This document shows positions 53,290-64,000 of a stretch of 64,000 bases of DNA, piece by piece. The DNA is from Quillaja saponaria (taxonomy: Eukaryota > Streptophyta > Magnoliopsida > Fabales > Quillajaceae), in the NCBI GenBank assembly GCA_029379385.1, contig CM055618.1:16469071-16533070 (forward strand), in the 5' to 3' direction. The notes below the pieces were generated by a model. That model was not told the origin of the DNA. It saw only the letters and a list, made by a program, of their open reading frames with translations, and ran no database searches. Within the stretch, counting starts at the first letter, position 1, and every line of letters starts with the position of its first letter. Position numbers and translations under genes: made by a program.

Positions 53290-53643
53290 CCATTGTTTCA
53301 CTTTCATCCTCGAGGACAATGATGCTTTCAAGGAGGGTGTATTGTTGGGAACCTATTTTGGAGAAAAGGAAAACGACAACATTTTCCTGTAGATTATACG
53401 TAGCGTTATGGAGGTGGAGGCCGTTAGTCAGTAAGAGTATGGTTTCCAAGTTTTGCAGGTATGGAAGCTATTAGAATTTAGGGCTACTTTGCTGTATGGG
53501 ATGAGCTGGGATGTAGGGTATATACCAGAGCCATATTGTAGTGTTGAGGGGGACAAAAATGATTAAGAATTGTAGCTTAGCTTGGTAGTATTTCAGTAGA
53601 TTTTCCTAGTTAGTGTTTGGTAGCCAAAGAAAGTTTATTTTCA
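53290..53643 (+). mobile_element. Likely 3' end of an LTR retrotransposon (fragment)
   Basis: The stretch CATCCTCGAGGACAATGATG followed by CAAGGAGGGTGTAT and TGTTGGGAACC resembles the junction of a Gypsy-type polyprotein end, polypurine tract and LTR start (TG). The following about 300 bases, to TTTTCA near 53643, would be the LTR. No gag, pol or second LTR is present. The flanking direct repeats R1 and R2 could instead be terminal repeats of a small non-autonomous element. Confidence 0.35.
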
Positions 53644-53683
53644 GATTTTGTACTTATTATTTGATAAAATCTATCAAATCGCC

Positions 53684-53841
53684 AAATAATTATTAAATAA
53701 TAATTTTTCCACTCCTCTTCTTTTACCACCTTCTCACTCCCCTACTATTTACCACCCTCCTACTCTATTACTCTCTCTCACCATTTTAATATATAAATAA
53801 TTTTTTATCAAATTAAATTAAGATAAAATATATACAGAACA
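53684..53841. repeat. Direct repeat R2 flanking retroelement debris
   Basis: Counterpart of 53122-53277; it ends with the same AAATTAAATTAAGATAAAAT followed by ATATA-AGAACA. Confidence 0.6.
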
Positions 53842-53983
53842 TGCATGTATGTGTGTATAAGTCACTAGTATTTTTTAGATGTAGGAAAAGGAAAAAGAGA
53901 AAAAAGAAACAATAATTAAAATGCAAAAATTATTATTGTTAATTTAAACTGTGATGTCAGCCTTGATAATTTATTTAAAAATA

Positions 53984-55092
53984 GAATAAATTACACTCTC
54001 TTTTCTTAAGATTCACTAAAATAACATTAAGATCTTAAATTTAAGAAATTTGGCACCCTCCTTTATTGAATTAATGAAAAATGAACGGAGTTTAAAAATA
54101 ATTTCAAGAAAAATATTTAAAAATCCCAATTATACTTTTCAAAAGAGTCATAGTATTTATTTCTTTTATCTTTCCTTCTAATTTTACTTTTTTTTTTTTT
54201 GTATATATATTGAGAGTGCTCGAATTATGCACTAATGGCATACGAATAGATACTAACTACTTGAACTAAGCTCTCATTATACTTTTACTTAATAAAAATA
54301 AATAATTTCATTTCTTTTATTTATAATTTTTTCTAATAATATAAATATATATATGAATAAGTAAACTTGTACTTCTTACTAATACATCAAAATAAAACAT
54401 AAAACTTACAAGTACCACTATGTCACAAGTCTTGTTATAATTTTACAATGACAAATAAATCACAACTTTAAAATTTTCTTTCAGAGGAGTCTTAAAATTT
54501 TAATATATATATTTTACTACTTTCACTTTTGTATTTTTTTAAATATGTGTTACATTAAAAATAGTAATTATTTTTGGGCATATTCTCATCCATTCCTTTT
54601 ATATTCTTAAAGGAAAATATGCTATCTTCAAGACAAGATTTATATATATGACTTATTTTTTAGTTCTTTTAACAATACTTGAATTTATTTTTTTAATTCA
54701 TACAAGTTTTTATTTAATAGTTCATACAATTAATGATAAAATAAAAAATAATTCAAACCTACTTTATTGAATATTAAAATTTAATTTTACTTGTATATGT
54801 GGAAAATATTTAATTAAAATAATATTTAAAAAATTAAACATTTTGAGTTAAAATATTGCTATTAATAATAAGAAATTGAAAGTAATTATTAATATAGAAA
54901 ATTAAGCATTTAAGACTCATTTGAAATAAAAATAGAACATTTTGGTATTTTGGATATAATTTTATTTTTTAATATTTATCTAAAATTATTATTTAACATC
55001 GTTTTTCATTCATTCAAAGAAGTGGAGTATCAAATTTCTTAAATTATAAATTCCAGTATCTAAACTTTGAGAGATAAGAGTATAATTTACTC
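53984..55092. mobile_element. Mutator-like MITE with long inverted repeats and 9-bp target duplication
   Basis: The left end gaataaattacactctcttt and the right end read as its complement (gagtaaattatactcttatc) form terminal inverted repeats of about 90-100 bases with gaps, including the shared block TTTAAGAAATTTG. The flanks carry TTAAAAATA (53975-53983) and TTAAAAATC (55093-55101), a 9-base target duplication with one mismatch, as produced by Mutator-superfamily elements. The interior is AT-rich without a transposase frame, so the element is non-autonomous. A diverged relative is at 15303-16325. Confidence 0.75.
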
Positions 55093-55605
55093 TTAAAAAT
55101 CAAAATATATTGTTTTACCTACCTTACTCTACACTATCATATATTGTGAGACTGACCAATCTCAGGTACAATATTTGTAAGAAATGCCCTGCTTAATACA
55201 AGCTTTGCTGAACGGGATATCTTAAGCTTGGATGGAGATTCTCAATTTAGCATAACATCATTTTCGTTTTACTGTTACCCATTTTGTGCACCAAAACTAA
55301 TATGCAACATGTTGTCAACTAGTTTTGTGTAAAGGTAAGTTGGTAAACCAAGTAATGGTTATCCCAGAACAAGAAGATCCCACCACAACAAATGAATGAC
55401 CATCCCCAAACAGAAAAACCGGAGGACAGAATTCCTGGAAACAACCTCTTCACACTTTTTCTGCACCGAGGAAAACTGCAAGAATTAGATGGCTGCATAG
55501 CCAAGAAGTAAAGTTCTCTAACCCTTTGAATTGACATATTAAAAATGTGATGCTATAGAGGAAGTTGGCCTTGATACTGTAGGAAGAGCAACTGCCTTGG
55601 CCTTC

Positions 55606-55860
55606 TAAAAGAAAAAAAATGGTCTTCAGCAAGGTTACTCTTCTGAAAATGATCCGCTTCTTTGTTTCTTCTCTTTTGACAGTCTCTTCCTTTCTTATCT
55701 GGTTTGCACCTTTCATCCTTGTGCCTCTTCTCGTGACTCAGCTTTTTATTGTTAACGTCTCCATTTTCCCACGCTTTGTCCTTTTCTTTCTTCTCCCATT
55801 TTTTCTCTTCCTCTCTTGCTTTCTTGGCCTTCTCTCCAGGTATCTAGAGCTGCAAATTGA
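55606..55860 (-). pseudogene. Lys/Glu-rich coding-like fragment
   Basis: Read on the minus strand, this stretch encodes a highly charged segment (such as EKAKKAREEEKKWEKKEKDK) followed by HEKRHKDERCKPDKKG, with no start codon or domain. It looks like the tail of a longer nuclear protein that broke off or moved. It sits directly next to the plastid insertion. I do not recognise the parent gene. A hydrophobic frame on the opposite strand is its shadow. Confidence 0.25.
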
Positions 55861-55988
55861 CAGGAGGCCCAGGATACTGATCAATTTGACAGTGTACTAA
55901 GTTGAGAGAGAAGACAACAGGAGTGCTACAAATGCAGCTTGTTTCAATTACTACAAGAGGCAGATCTTTGTGCCACTCCACCTGGTCG

Positions 55989-56198
55989 TAGAGATCCAGA
56001 AACAGGCTCACGAATACCATCAATATCTACAGGAGGGGCAACAATGAAAGCGACGATCAATAAGGTAGGGATCATCAAAACACCAAACCATCCAATGTAA
56101 AGGCGGTTTTCAGTGCTGGTTATCCAGTTACAAAAGCGACCCCATAGACTTTCGCTTTCGTGTCTCTCTAAAATTGCAATCATGGTAAAATCATGGTT
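55989..56198 (-). pseudogene. psbA: Nuclear-inserted plastid fragment: start of psbA (D1 protein)
   Basis: The minus strand carries about 15 bases of psbA leader (CATGATTTTACC) and the first roughly 60 codons: [40 protein letters not shown], then [13 protein letters not shown], where the match stops abruptly. D1 is the photosystem II reaction-centre protein encoded in the plastid, so this is a NUPT. Relative to the conserved protein there is an in-frame loss of about six codons after IPTLL (the family reads TATSVFIIAFIAAPP) and several substitutions (for example Arg to His before ESES). This marks an old insertion that is no longer functional. Confidence 0.92.
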
Positions 56199-56673
56199 TA
56201 TTTCATAGCACACGACTAAAGTAAACTCCTTGATTCTATGCTGCAAGAATGAGATCACAATCAAGTAGAAAAAATGCACCGTAACTAGGTATATGTTAGA
56301 GCCAATGAAATTTAAACAGCCATAAAAGTTCTGATACAGGAGCCAGGAGTTGCCAACAATAGTTTCCATTGTGAATAAATAGTGACGTATATGTTTTTTT
56401 TCACAAGTATTTTTTTTCTAACGGCTAAATTTCCTTAACTTTCATAGGCGCTTAATTCGCATTTTTCATCTACAGCGGGTAGTTACGGGGGTTGGGGTAT
56501 GGGATGCAGAAGCATAGGGAGTGATAACAGCAATTGATCCAGATCCGTTTTTATCAAGACCCATTCAATCTGAAAAGAAACTTATGTTCAAACAAGAACA
56601 TAGCATTCTCATTGAATTGCGTGCATCAATCAAAGAGCCAATGCTCCCATTTAAAAACCTCCTCATGTATATT

Positions 56674-56910
56674 CTGTGATTTCATAGTAGTCGGTGAAAA
56701 GCCTGCAAAGTGCAAAGTGAACTTGCATACTTACATTTGCCTGCTTCATTTTAAAGCTGACACAAATTATTATGCAATATATATCATCAATCTGTGATTT
56801 CAGAGCTAGTTAGTTGAAAGCCTGCAAAGTGAACTAGCATACTTATGAATCATACATTTGCCTGTTTCATATTTAATACCTGACCCAAACTATTATGCAA
56901 TGTGGCATCT
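56674..56910. repeat. Diverged tandem duplication, 118-bp period
   Basis: Two copies begin CTGTGATTTCA at 56674 and 56792. Each contains GAAA-GCCTGCAAAGTG, GCATACTTA, ACATTTGCCTG-TTCAT and ATTATGCAAT. Non-coding. Confidence 0.8.
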
Positions 56911-57446
56911 GCAGTTAGCAGACTAAAAGTTTTCCTCTGATGTGCATTCATGGGAAATGTGGGAACTATAAATTAACTCACGAGAGACTGGAGGATATCC
57001 GACCTGATGATTTGAAGCATATACCAATGGTACTTACATGTTCCATCTCTTTCTATATTAGCACTTTTGCATGTTCCAACTATAGAAAGTGAGTTGCCTG
57101 CAGGGTCATGAGTTGTGTTGCTGCACAAAGGTCTACAAGCATTTTCCAAAAACACTTGCATCATGAAACAAATAGAGAGATGATAATGTTAGAAAAATAA
57201 CAAATAATCCTCATCAACGATAAGCCTAAGAAGTGTGTTTTTTAGTTGTCCTTTGTTAGGACTAAAAGCAATTGAGAGGTAAAAGTTAAAACAACACTTT
57301 TTATTAAACTTCTTCCAACATTTCAAAAGAACAATAACATTGAGACATATAAAAAGATCCCGACAATAAAAATAAAAAAATAAACAAGAGAAGACAAACC
57401 AAAGCAAACAACTAAAATTTGATGCCAGCCTGAGGAAGATCAGGCA
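56911..57446. other. Intergenic, 3' of the F-box gene
   Basis: No coding sequence was recognised. It probably includes the F-box gene 3' UTR. Confidence 0.4.
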
Positions 57447-58664
57447 CTATTCAGGGACTACCCAAATTGGGGGTGGGTAAAGTATGTCCCTACCAGCTAA
57501 CCGCTCAATGCTTCCATCCTCCAAGTTGAACACACCAATGTCATAACCACCAATAACTTCAGCGTATTGAGTATCCAATTCATCATCCGTATAATAAATA
57601 CGATTTGGCTTACAATCTGGGAAATTATGGGGCAAGATACACGAGGAGAAATTAAGTCCAAGGAGTAGCACATAATCTCCCAAACTATTCACCTTAGACC
57701 ATCTTTGTTTCTTCCCTCTTGATTGCAATTTATATATGTTGAATCCAGAGGTTTTATAACAATATTGTTTCATCCTATGACGATGAAGATATTTCACATT
57801 CACATCAAAACATCTTTCAACCATCAGCAGACCACTGCTAGTCCCAACAAGATACTTATAATGAGAGCCAACACGTATTTTGGGTGGTTCTGCTCGGATC
57901 CAAACCCCCTTTAGGGGGCCACTCATGCTCATGTCACAGACTAACACCTTGCCAGTACAAGTTACAGCATAGATCTTCCCTTCATGAAATATGACATCCT
58001 CAAAACAAATGCATCGTGTTGGAATAGCTGTCCATCCATCGTCGCCAAGCCTACAGTATGCCAATGTACGGAATTCACCATAGATAGACACAGCCATAAT
58101 ATCATTGTCATGGACACTCAAAGCAGGACTGGAGGATAAAACTACCTTAGTAATGTAGAATTTCAGTATATCAAATTTGCCATGAGTATAAGTCACCCCA
58201 TTTCGACTAACAAGAGTATACTCATCACCGCGCCTATCAGCCTGATATGCCCTTATATCCGGGAATGTTGTGATTGGTGGAAGATCGATTTTAGCCCTTG
58301 TAAATGGGTTAAAGAGTTGAAGTGTTGGACCCCTCTCCACCATAACCAACCAACCAAAACAAGACCCACGGAACAACTTGTTCCTTGTCTCGGGTAGTTC
58401 TAAGTGGTATACTTTTTTCTCAATTAGATTATACAAAGGGCGAAGAGTATCATTTCCATCATCAAAGGGTAGCACTAGCCATGGAAGTTGGCTAAGTTTT
58501 TTGGATTTTGGACATTTTGGCAGAACAAGGTTCCATCTTTTGCAAACTGCACGAAGCCGAACATAATCACAATATGAATCCAGACTCTTTACTATAACAT
58601 CTAACAAGTCAGGAAGAAGCTCTACCCAATCACCCTGACCCTGATTCTGATTCTGACCCCCCAT
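57447..58664 (-). CDS. F-box protein with DUF295/KIB1-type beta-propeller domain
   Basis: An uninterrupted single-exon frame. I place the start at the ATG of MGGQNQNQGQGDWVELLPDL (58664), giving 405 aa; the frame stays open upstream to 58802 but that extension looks like leader sequence. Seen: an N-terminal F-box (WVELLPDLLDVIVKSL then VRLRAVCKRWN), and the DUF295 body with FRGSCFGWLVMVERGPTLQL, LFNPFTRAKIDLPPI, CFEDVIFHEGKIYAVTCTGK and the C-terminal GVFNLEDGSIERLAG. It is similar in layout to Arabidopsis SKIP23-like proteins, which plug into SCF ligases through SKP1. The target is unknown. The family is large and often tandemly expanded, but this copy is single here. Confidence 0.92.
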   Translation of the reverse strand: MGGQNQNQGQGDWVELLPDLLDVIVKSLDSYCDYVRLRAVCKRWNLVLPKCPKSKKLSQLPWLVLPFDDGNDTLRPLYNLIEKKVYHLELPETRNKLFRGSCFGWLVMVERGPTLQLFNPFTRAKIDLPPITTFPDIRAYQADRRGDEYTLVSRNGVTYTHGKFDILKFYITKVVLSSSPALSVHDNDIMAVSIYGEFRTLAYCRLGDDGWTAIPTRCICFEDVIFHEGKIYAVTCTGKVLVCDMSMSGPLKGVWIRAEPPKIRVGSHYKYLVGTSSGLLMVERCFDVNVKYLHRHRMKQYCYKTSGFNIYKLQSRGKKQRWSKVNSLGDYVLLLGLNFSSCILPHNFPDCKPNRIYYTDDELDTQYAEVIGGYDIGVFNLEDGSIERLAGRDILYPPPIWVVPE

Positions 58665-59460
58665 TTCATTAACAAAATCTATATATCCACCTGATACTGT
58701 AAACAATTGAAACAATCCCTTTGCAATAAACAACAAAATAAAAACTTTAAGCACACCTTTTAATTTCACACGCTTGTTTCCTACTAGAAAACCCTCCTTC
58801 ACGAACTCAGCAGTAACCTTCGAATTTCTTGAGGATGTAGAAGGTAATAGTTGAAGACGGCAGAGGGAACCGTCTACAGTACGACATAGGGATTAGGGAT
58901 TAGAATAGTAAATTACTTCATGAGTCTTTGAATTTCATTCAAATTACTTGAACCTCCTCATTCTTTCAAAACTTAACCATCCATTTAAGACCTCACACTC
59001 AAGAGTTCGTTTTCAAAATAAACACTTTTTTTCTTTTTTAATTTTATATCATTTAAGTTAATTAAACTGATGAATATAATTGTGAGATTTTTAATTTTTT
59101 AATACATCATAATATTCTTTTTATATATATTTTTTAATTATTTCTTCAAATTTAATCAAGTTAAGATTAAAATATATATATTTTTATTTTAATCTTAACT
59201 TGATTATTTAAAAAAAATTAAAAATACATAATAGATAGCCAGATAAATGTCAATTTATTATTAATTATTTTAATCTATAATATTTAATTAGTAAAATAAT
59301 TAGATAAATATTAAAAATAATAATAATATATAAAAAATTTATAATATCATTAAAAAAAACCCAATATTTTACTGTTTATCATATTTTGACATTTTATGTT
59401 TTTCGTAGTAATCAAATTAGCTCGTCGTAGGTCCTACTGATTTCAACGTGTAATGTCACT
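58665..59460. other. Divergent upstream region of the F-box and Myb/SANT-like genes
   Basis: AT-rich spacer with an inverted repeat AAAATATATATATTTTTATTTT-like tract around 59165-59200. No gene seen. Confidence 0.4.
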
Positions 59461-59560
59461 TTCTTGCCTTTCCTTTCTTTGTGCGGAGTCGCCGATGAAA
59501 TAAACAAAACGGAGCTTCGGATTCTTCAATCTTCAACAGGGAGATTGAACTTCCTGAAAG

Positions 59561-61033
59561 GTACGTTATTTTTCCTCTCTGTTTTAGGGTTTTGAATAAT
59601 TTCCTTTAAGCTCGAATTTTGCTTGAATTTTGCTTGAATTAAGCTTTTGATGAACATATACATCAGGAATTCCTAATAATGCAGTACCCAGAATATATAT
59701 CGTTAGGAATTCATCTAGGATAACACTGTCATTACTCTTTTTCCATACATGGTACTCGTTTGACAGAGTCATTGCATTTCTCTTGTGGCATATTGGTAGG
59801 TCTGTTTAGCACCGAATTTAATCTTAGGATTTCATCCTTTTTTTTGGGTTGAATGAATTTTCTCTTGGAAAGGGAAACTGCTACTCACATAAAAAATCAT
59901 AGCTTCATATACTATGATTGGGAATCTGGGATTGGCATGACCCTAATTATATTAACCCTGTTGTTTAATTTGAGGAGATGTTATGGGAGGTTAATAACTG
60001 GATTCTTGCTGAAATCTCTTTTGGAGTTGTGGCATCCATTTAGGACTATGTATTCAGCATCTCCATACTGGGTAATTGTTCTAGGACTTGCTCCGGAAGG
60101 GTAGATAAGTAGGGAAATTAAAATTATAGATATTTGATTGATTTTGATAGATTTGGCAGTGTCAGATGGGAATACAATATGATGTAGTTATTCTACTCCA
60201 ATTTCCCCCTCATTTCCAGATTATTGTTTTTGTTGATATTGTTGAGCTAATGGATTTATATATTAATTGTTTTTCAACTACATAATTTGGTACTTTCAGA
60301 GAATATCTATTTTGTCTTGGGTTAATGGGTTATGCAAGACTAAAAATGGGAGCAACTACTTTACAGGGTCTTATCCTGCATGTTATTTTGTCTACTATAT
60401 ATCGATATCCACAGCTTCTGCAAATACGAACTATTAAGAAGTTAATAACGGTATATATATATCTATATATATAGATATATTTGTATATGTTGTGTGCATG
60501 TGTGTGGGATACACCCATGTCAAGAATAGTGTGGTGTGATTCAGGATTTATTTATATTATGACTTGGTAGGTTCCTATAAGTGAAGTCATATTGCATATT
60601 GTTAACTTGAAATGATAAAATTAATCCATCATCACTTCCATTGTGTTGGTCATGATTTTTCCATTAATATCATACACTTCTTGCACCTCCTTTCTGGCAT
60701 TTTCTATGTATACTTCTTTCTAAAAGAAAAAGAAAATATCTATCTAGCTTGCTGTAAAATGTAATGATTTATGTAGGAGTTGCTTTGTTGGAGAAAAAAA
60801 TTCAGCTCAGTTGAGAGGTGAATGTAGTTTCTTTGTAGGTTTTCTATATCAAAGTGACTTTTCCCATTTACCTTGTCTGGCTATGAGTTATTTGAACTTA
60901 TTCTGGCCTTACTCTTTCTATGATCAGTAAAGGTTATAGTTTGTAACATTGTCTGCGAACAACCCATTCTAAATGAACTAATTTACATCTTATGTCATAT
61001 TCTGGACCTGCTTTCTTGAATTTCCCATTGTAG
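59561..61033 (+). other. Probable 5' UTR intron of the Myb/SANT-like gene
   Basis: A leader exon ending TTCCTGAAAG at 59560 is followed by a strong donor GTACGT. The acceptor TTGTAG lies directly before the ATG at 61034. The 1.47 kb between holds a TA microsatellite (60450-60482) and no recognised coding region. Confidence 0.5.
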
Positions 61034-62330
61034 ATGGCAACCAGAGTTACCCGATCAAGAAGACAACTGCATGATCAGCAGCAGGAACAACAATCAAGAG
61101 CTAGATGGACACCTTCTCTTACTAAGATACTTGCAGACATAATGGTTGACCAGGTTCATAGAGAGAATAGACAAAACAACTCCTTTGGCAAGAAAGCATG
61201 GAGGCATATGTGTGATGAATTTTATACAAAAACAGGTTTGCAGTGGGACATGGAGCAACTGAAGAACCATTATGCGGCCTTGAAGAGGCAGTATGATACT
61301 GTAAAGTTAATTCTTGATCGAAATGACTTTAGTTGGGATGAATCCACAGGCTCTATAGTGGCTGCAGATCAAGTGTGGGTTAAATACATCAAGGTATGTT
61401 CCTTTTGTTTTTAGTTTGTCTTTCGTTGTTTCTTGTCTGGCATGAAAAGAAAGGGAAAAATTATACCTGCCTGAGCTATAGGAATTTTTTTTAATCAAAT
61501 GATTTGATGGTGGACTTAATGACTACAATGAAACACATCTGAAATTTTAACAAGTTCTGTTATTTTTTTTATATTTTGATAGTATAGTCCACAATAATTG
61601 TTGGTAACCTGTAACATTGTGAATGGCTTGGAATAATCTATGTTGTGAAAAGTATAGTCCCACTGCTTGCCTATGGTATCTACCCCAGTTATAGCAACGA
61701 GTCCACTAAAACTAATAAGGAACTGATTTATGTGATTCATGAAATATCCATGATCAGCTACTTGAGGAATTTATTTAGCAGGAACATCCAGATGCTGAAC
61801 CTTTAAAATCTGGTGGCTGTCCAATTTTCAAGGAGTTATGCACAATATTCGCAGAGCCTGCAACCAATGGAAAACATGACTATTCTACTGTATGTGTGGG
61901 TGGAGTTCCTTCTGCACTTGTTTATATGGAGCCTCTGAGCATGCACCATGAGGAGTCCTCGTCAGAATCTGGAGGAGCAGAAGATGTTGATGATCATGAA
62001 ACAATTCAACCTACAACCCCTACAACAACCAGTAACCGCAAAAGAGGTCGCAAAGGAATCGATGATGCTATTGCAGGGGCTATATTGGAGATGGCAGCTT
62101 CTTCAAAGTTGAGGGCAGCTGCCATAAAGCAACGTAATACCAGATATAGCATAGCCAATTGTATCAAGGAACTAGATGTAATGCAAGGTGTTGATCAACA
62201 ACTCTATTTTGCTGCTCTAGATCTGTTTAACAAACCTATTGCAAGAGAGACATTCTTGTCTCTTAAAGGAAACAAACGTTTGACTTGGTTGCTTGGTAAA
62301 TGTTCTGTTGTGCCCAATACTGTAGGTTGA
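61034..62330 (+). CDS. Myb/SANT-like DNA-binding domain protein
   Basis: Two exons, 61034-61393 and 61782-62330, with a canonical phase-0 intron, give 302 aa. The N-terminal half is a Myb/SANT-like domain (Myb_DNA-bind_3 type): RWTPSLTKILADIMVDQV, KAWRHMCDEFYTKTGLQW, LKNHYAALKRQYDTVKLIL and FSWDESTGSIVAADQVWVKY. A conserved motif follows, GCPIFKELCTIF, then an acidic stretch (SSSESGGAEDVDDHE), a basic patch KRKRGRKG-like (NRKRGRKGIDDAIAGAILEM) and a C-terminal helical region ending RLTWLLGKC. This family is related to the DNA-binding partner of PIF/Harbinger transposases and to plant LIMYB-type proteins. Here there is no transposase and the frame is intact, so it is probably a host gene. Nuclear role inferred. 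Confidence 0.88.
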
Positions 62331-64000
62331 TAAGAGGAAATACACTCCTTCAGTTAGTAAGTACATATCCTTGTATACTAGGCGATGACATGCTTTAGTA
62401 AATTATCCCATTTCATCTTTTTTATTGGTTATGATTTGGTGTCAAATATTACTTAAAAGTGTTTCCCTCAAGAACCAACAACAGGAGAAATTGAAGTGAG
62501 GTTTCCCATTTCCTCACTCTACAGGTGGATTTCATGTAAGACCACCTGATTTTAAATCCATCCATTAGACTCACTCTCAGAATTATATGACAGGGAAGTC
62601 AAAGCATCATTTCCAAAAGAAAGTATAAAAACTAGCTTCGACCTCCTCATTCCTTTGCGATTGAAGTTTTCTCAAGTGTATCATGTTTCAAGACGGATTT
62701 TGGTTTCCACTTCATAAGCAGGATATCTACACCTGACAACATTGAATGAGAGTTTACATGTATGTATCTTTCACTGAATGAATACTATTAATTATAAAAT
62801 ACTATTCATAACATAAATATTGAATAAGATCTGATTTGAGACCTAATTGTTTCTACGCATCGAATTAGAGTCGGTGTTTGTTGTGCCCCAGTCCAAATTA
62901 ATATTTCAACAACTTGAATGTATTTAAACATCTCAATTCACTTTGTTAAATACAATATTTATTGAAGTTTTTCTTATTCTTTTCCAAGATTTTGAAAATT
63001 CCTAACAATACTGGTAAGTCTTTAAATTTATGCGTTCTTTGTTTCCCAATCTACTATCTTCTAATCAAATTATATATAAAAATGCAAAGACACGTAAATC
63101 AATCCATTAGTCTTTTTTTTAATGATCATGCTTTTAAAGAAGAGTAAGATGAAGATCAAAAACGACGTAAAGAGAAATAATAAGAAAAGACATAAGTAAA
63201 CAACGCTTCAAAAATAGCTTAGTCATGAATAAAAATTTTACGTAAATAATACTAACTAGTTGTATGAGAATTTGTGTAACGGATCTCAAATTTGTTAAGA
63301 TTAAATCTTTGACACAGAAATAGACAAGCTCCAAGAACCCTCCAAAGAAAGACAAAATATCTTGGAACATAAATAGGTGACAACTTAATCAAAAATCTCT
63401 CACATGAGAAGCTTGGAATAAAAAATAATATAAAATAACAACCATCCTTACCAAAAAATAAAATAAAAATAAAAACCATTTTAAATGGATCTTCTTGTTC
63501 TTGTGGCTAAAATGGATTTCACAGCAAAATTGTAACATAAAACCAAGATTACCTACTAAGTAAAAAAAAAAAAATTGATGTTCAGGCGCTCTAGTATTCC
63601 TAAAGGTAAAAGACATAGTTTCCTCACATATCGTAACCATAATGGGAAATGGAAACATCTAAACAAATCTGCTAAATGGAAAGTAAGGGGATCTAAAAGC
63701 ACCCACCATCCATTTCACCATAAGGTAATAATGTTTGAATAATCAACATATACTAAATACTATATTCAGCATAGGTCTACTGATAAGATGGAAAGATGAT
63801 AACTTGGGGAGAGGGGAGGGAGCAAAAGAAAGCCATTGCCGATTTCTCCTTTCTGAGCTTGTGTTTGGGTTTCCTCTATCATCGTAGGCCCAATAAAAGA
63901 AAGCATACCAGAGATTGATCCATTTAGTGGTTTCTCAAGAGTTTACTGGTAAAGGCCCAATGAAATTTGTAGTGAAAATAAAAAAAACTAATTCTTCGTT
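62331..64000. other. Intergenic to the window end, no supported gene
   Basis: After the Myb/SANT-like 3' UTR the DNA is AT-rich. Open frames on the minus strand near 63130-63660 are low-complexity Phe/Leu-rich shadows with no domain. Confidence 0.5.

Noticed and set aside
55619..55900. Hydrophobic plus-strand frame resembling a membrane protein
   Set aside because: Shadow of the lysine/glutamate-rich minus strand; pyrimidine-rich DNA always reads as Phe/Leu/Ser.
58665..58802. 46-residue N-terminal extension of the F-box protein
   Set aside because: Upstream of the usual start, hydrophobic and unlike the family; more likely leader.
63130..63660. Overlapping minus-strand frames near the window end
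   Set aside because: Low-complexity Phe/Leu-rich translations of A-rich DNA with no recognised motif.

Overview
This is nuclear DNA from a flowering plant, a core eudicot. The genes are intron-rich, with GT/AG introns averaging about 100-200 bp, embedded in AT-rich intergenic DNA that carries microsatellites, a transposon family, retrotransposon debris and a plastid insertion. The protein set is plant-specific: an FD-type flowering bZIP, MCA channel, ROP GTPase, HIPP metallochaperone, SKP1, plastid dehydroquinate synthase and GH35 beta-galactosidase. I cannot name the species. The gene styles would fit a woody rosid, but that is a guess.

Layout. 1-600 is a GC-rich block of hairpins and a short tandem repeat. 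3.1-4.2 kb holds an FD-like bZIP gene (+). 4.6-7.4 kb holds a tandemly duplicated pair of very small cysteine-rich secreted-peptide genes (+). 7.86 kb is tRNA-Glu(TTC). 8.2-13.2 kb has three minus-strand genes: a RING-H2 protein, a Trm112/PREY-like protein and SKP1. 13.2-16.7 kb is AT-rich and includes a transposon copy. 16.7-21.1 kb is an MCA1-type calcium channel gene (-). 22.4-26.9 kb is AT-rich with small duplications. 26.9-28.5 kb is a GDSL lipase (-). 29.7-30.4 kb is a HIPP (-), divergent from dehydroquinate synthase (+, 31.5-34.2 kb). 35.1-39.3 kb is a beta-galactosidase (-), divergent from a ROP GTPase (+, 40.6-44.2 kb). 45.7-52.4 kb is the retromer gene VPS35 (-, 21 exons). 53-55.1 kb holds retrotransposon debris and a 1.1 kb Mutator-like MITE. 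56.0-56.2 kb is a psbA plastid fragment. 57.4-58.7 kb is a DUF295 F-box gene (-). 59.5-62.3 kb is a Myb/SANT-like gene (+).

The genes do not form a pathway; they are independent eukaryotic transcription units. Exon reconstruction by eye gave complete, in-frame models for MCA (412 aa), VPS35 (790 aa), SKP1, Trm112-like, HIPP and the Myb/SANT-like gene. Four other conserved genes (GDSL lipase, dehydroquinate synthase, beta-galactosidase, ROP) each carry exactly one extra nucleotide relative to the expected reading frame. The FD gene has a GA instead of a GT donor, as if one T were missing. This recurring one-base pattern is the main warning for any user of this annotation. The most biologically novel item is the tandem pair of six-cysteine micro-genes next to FD.
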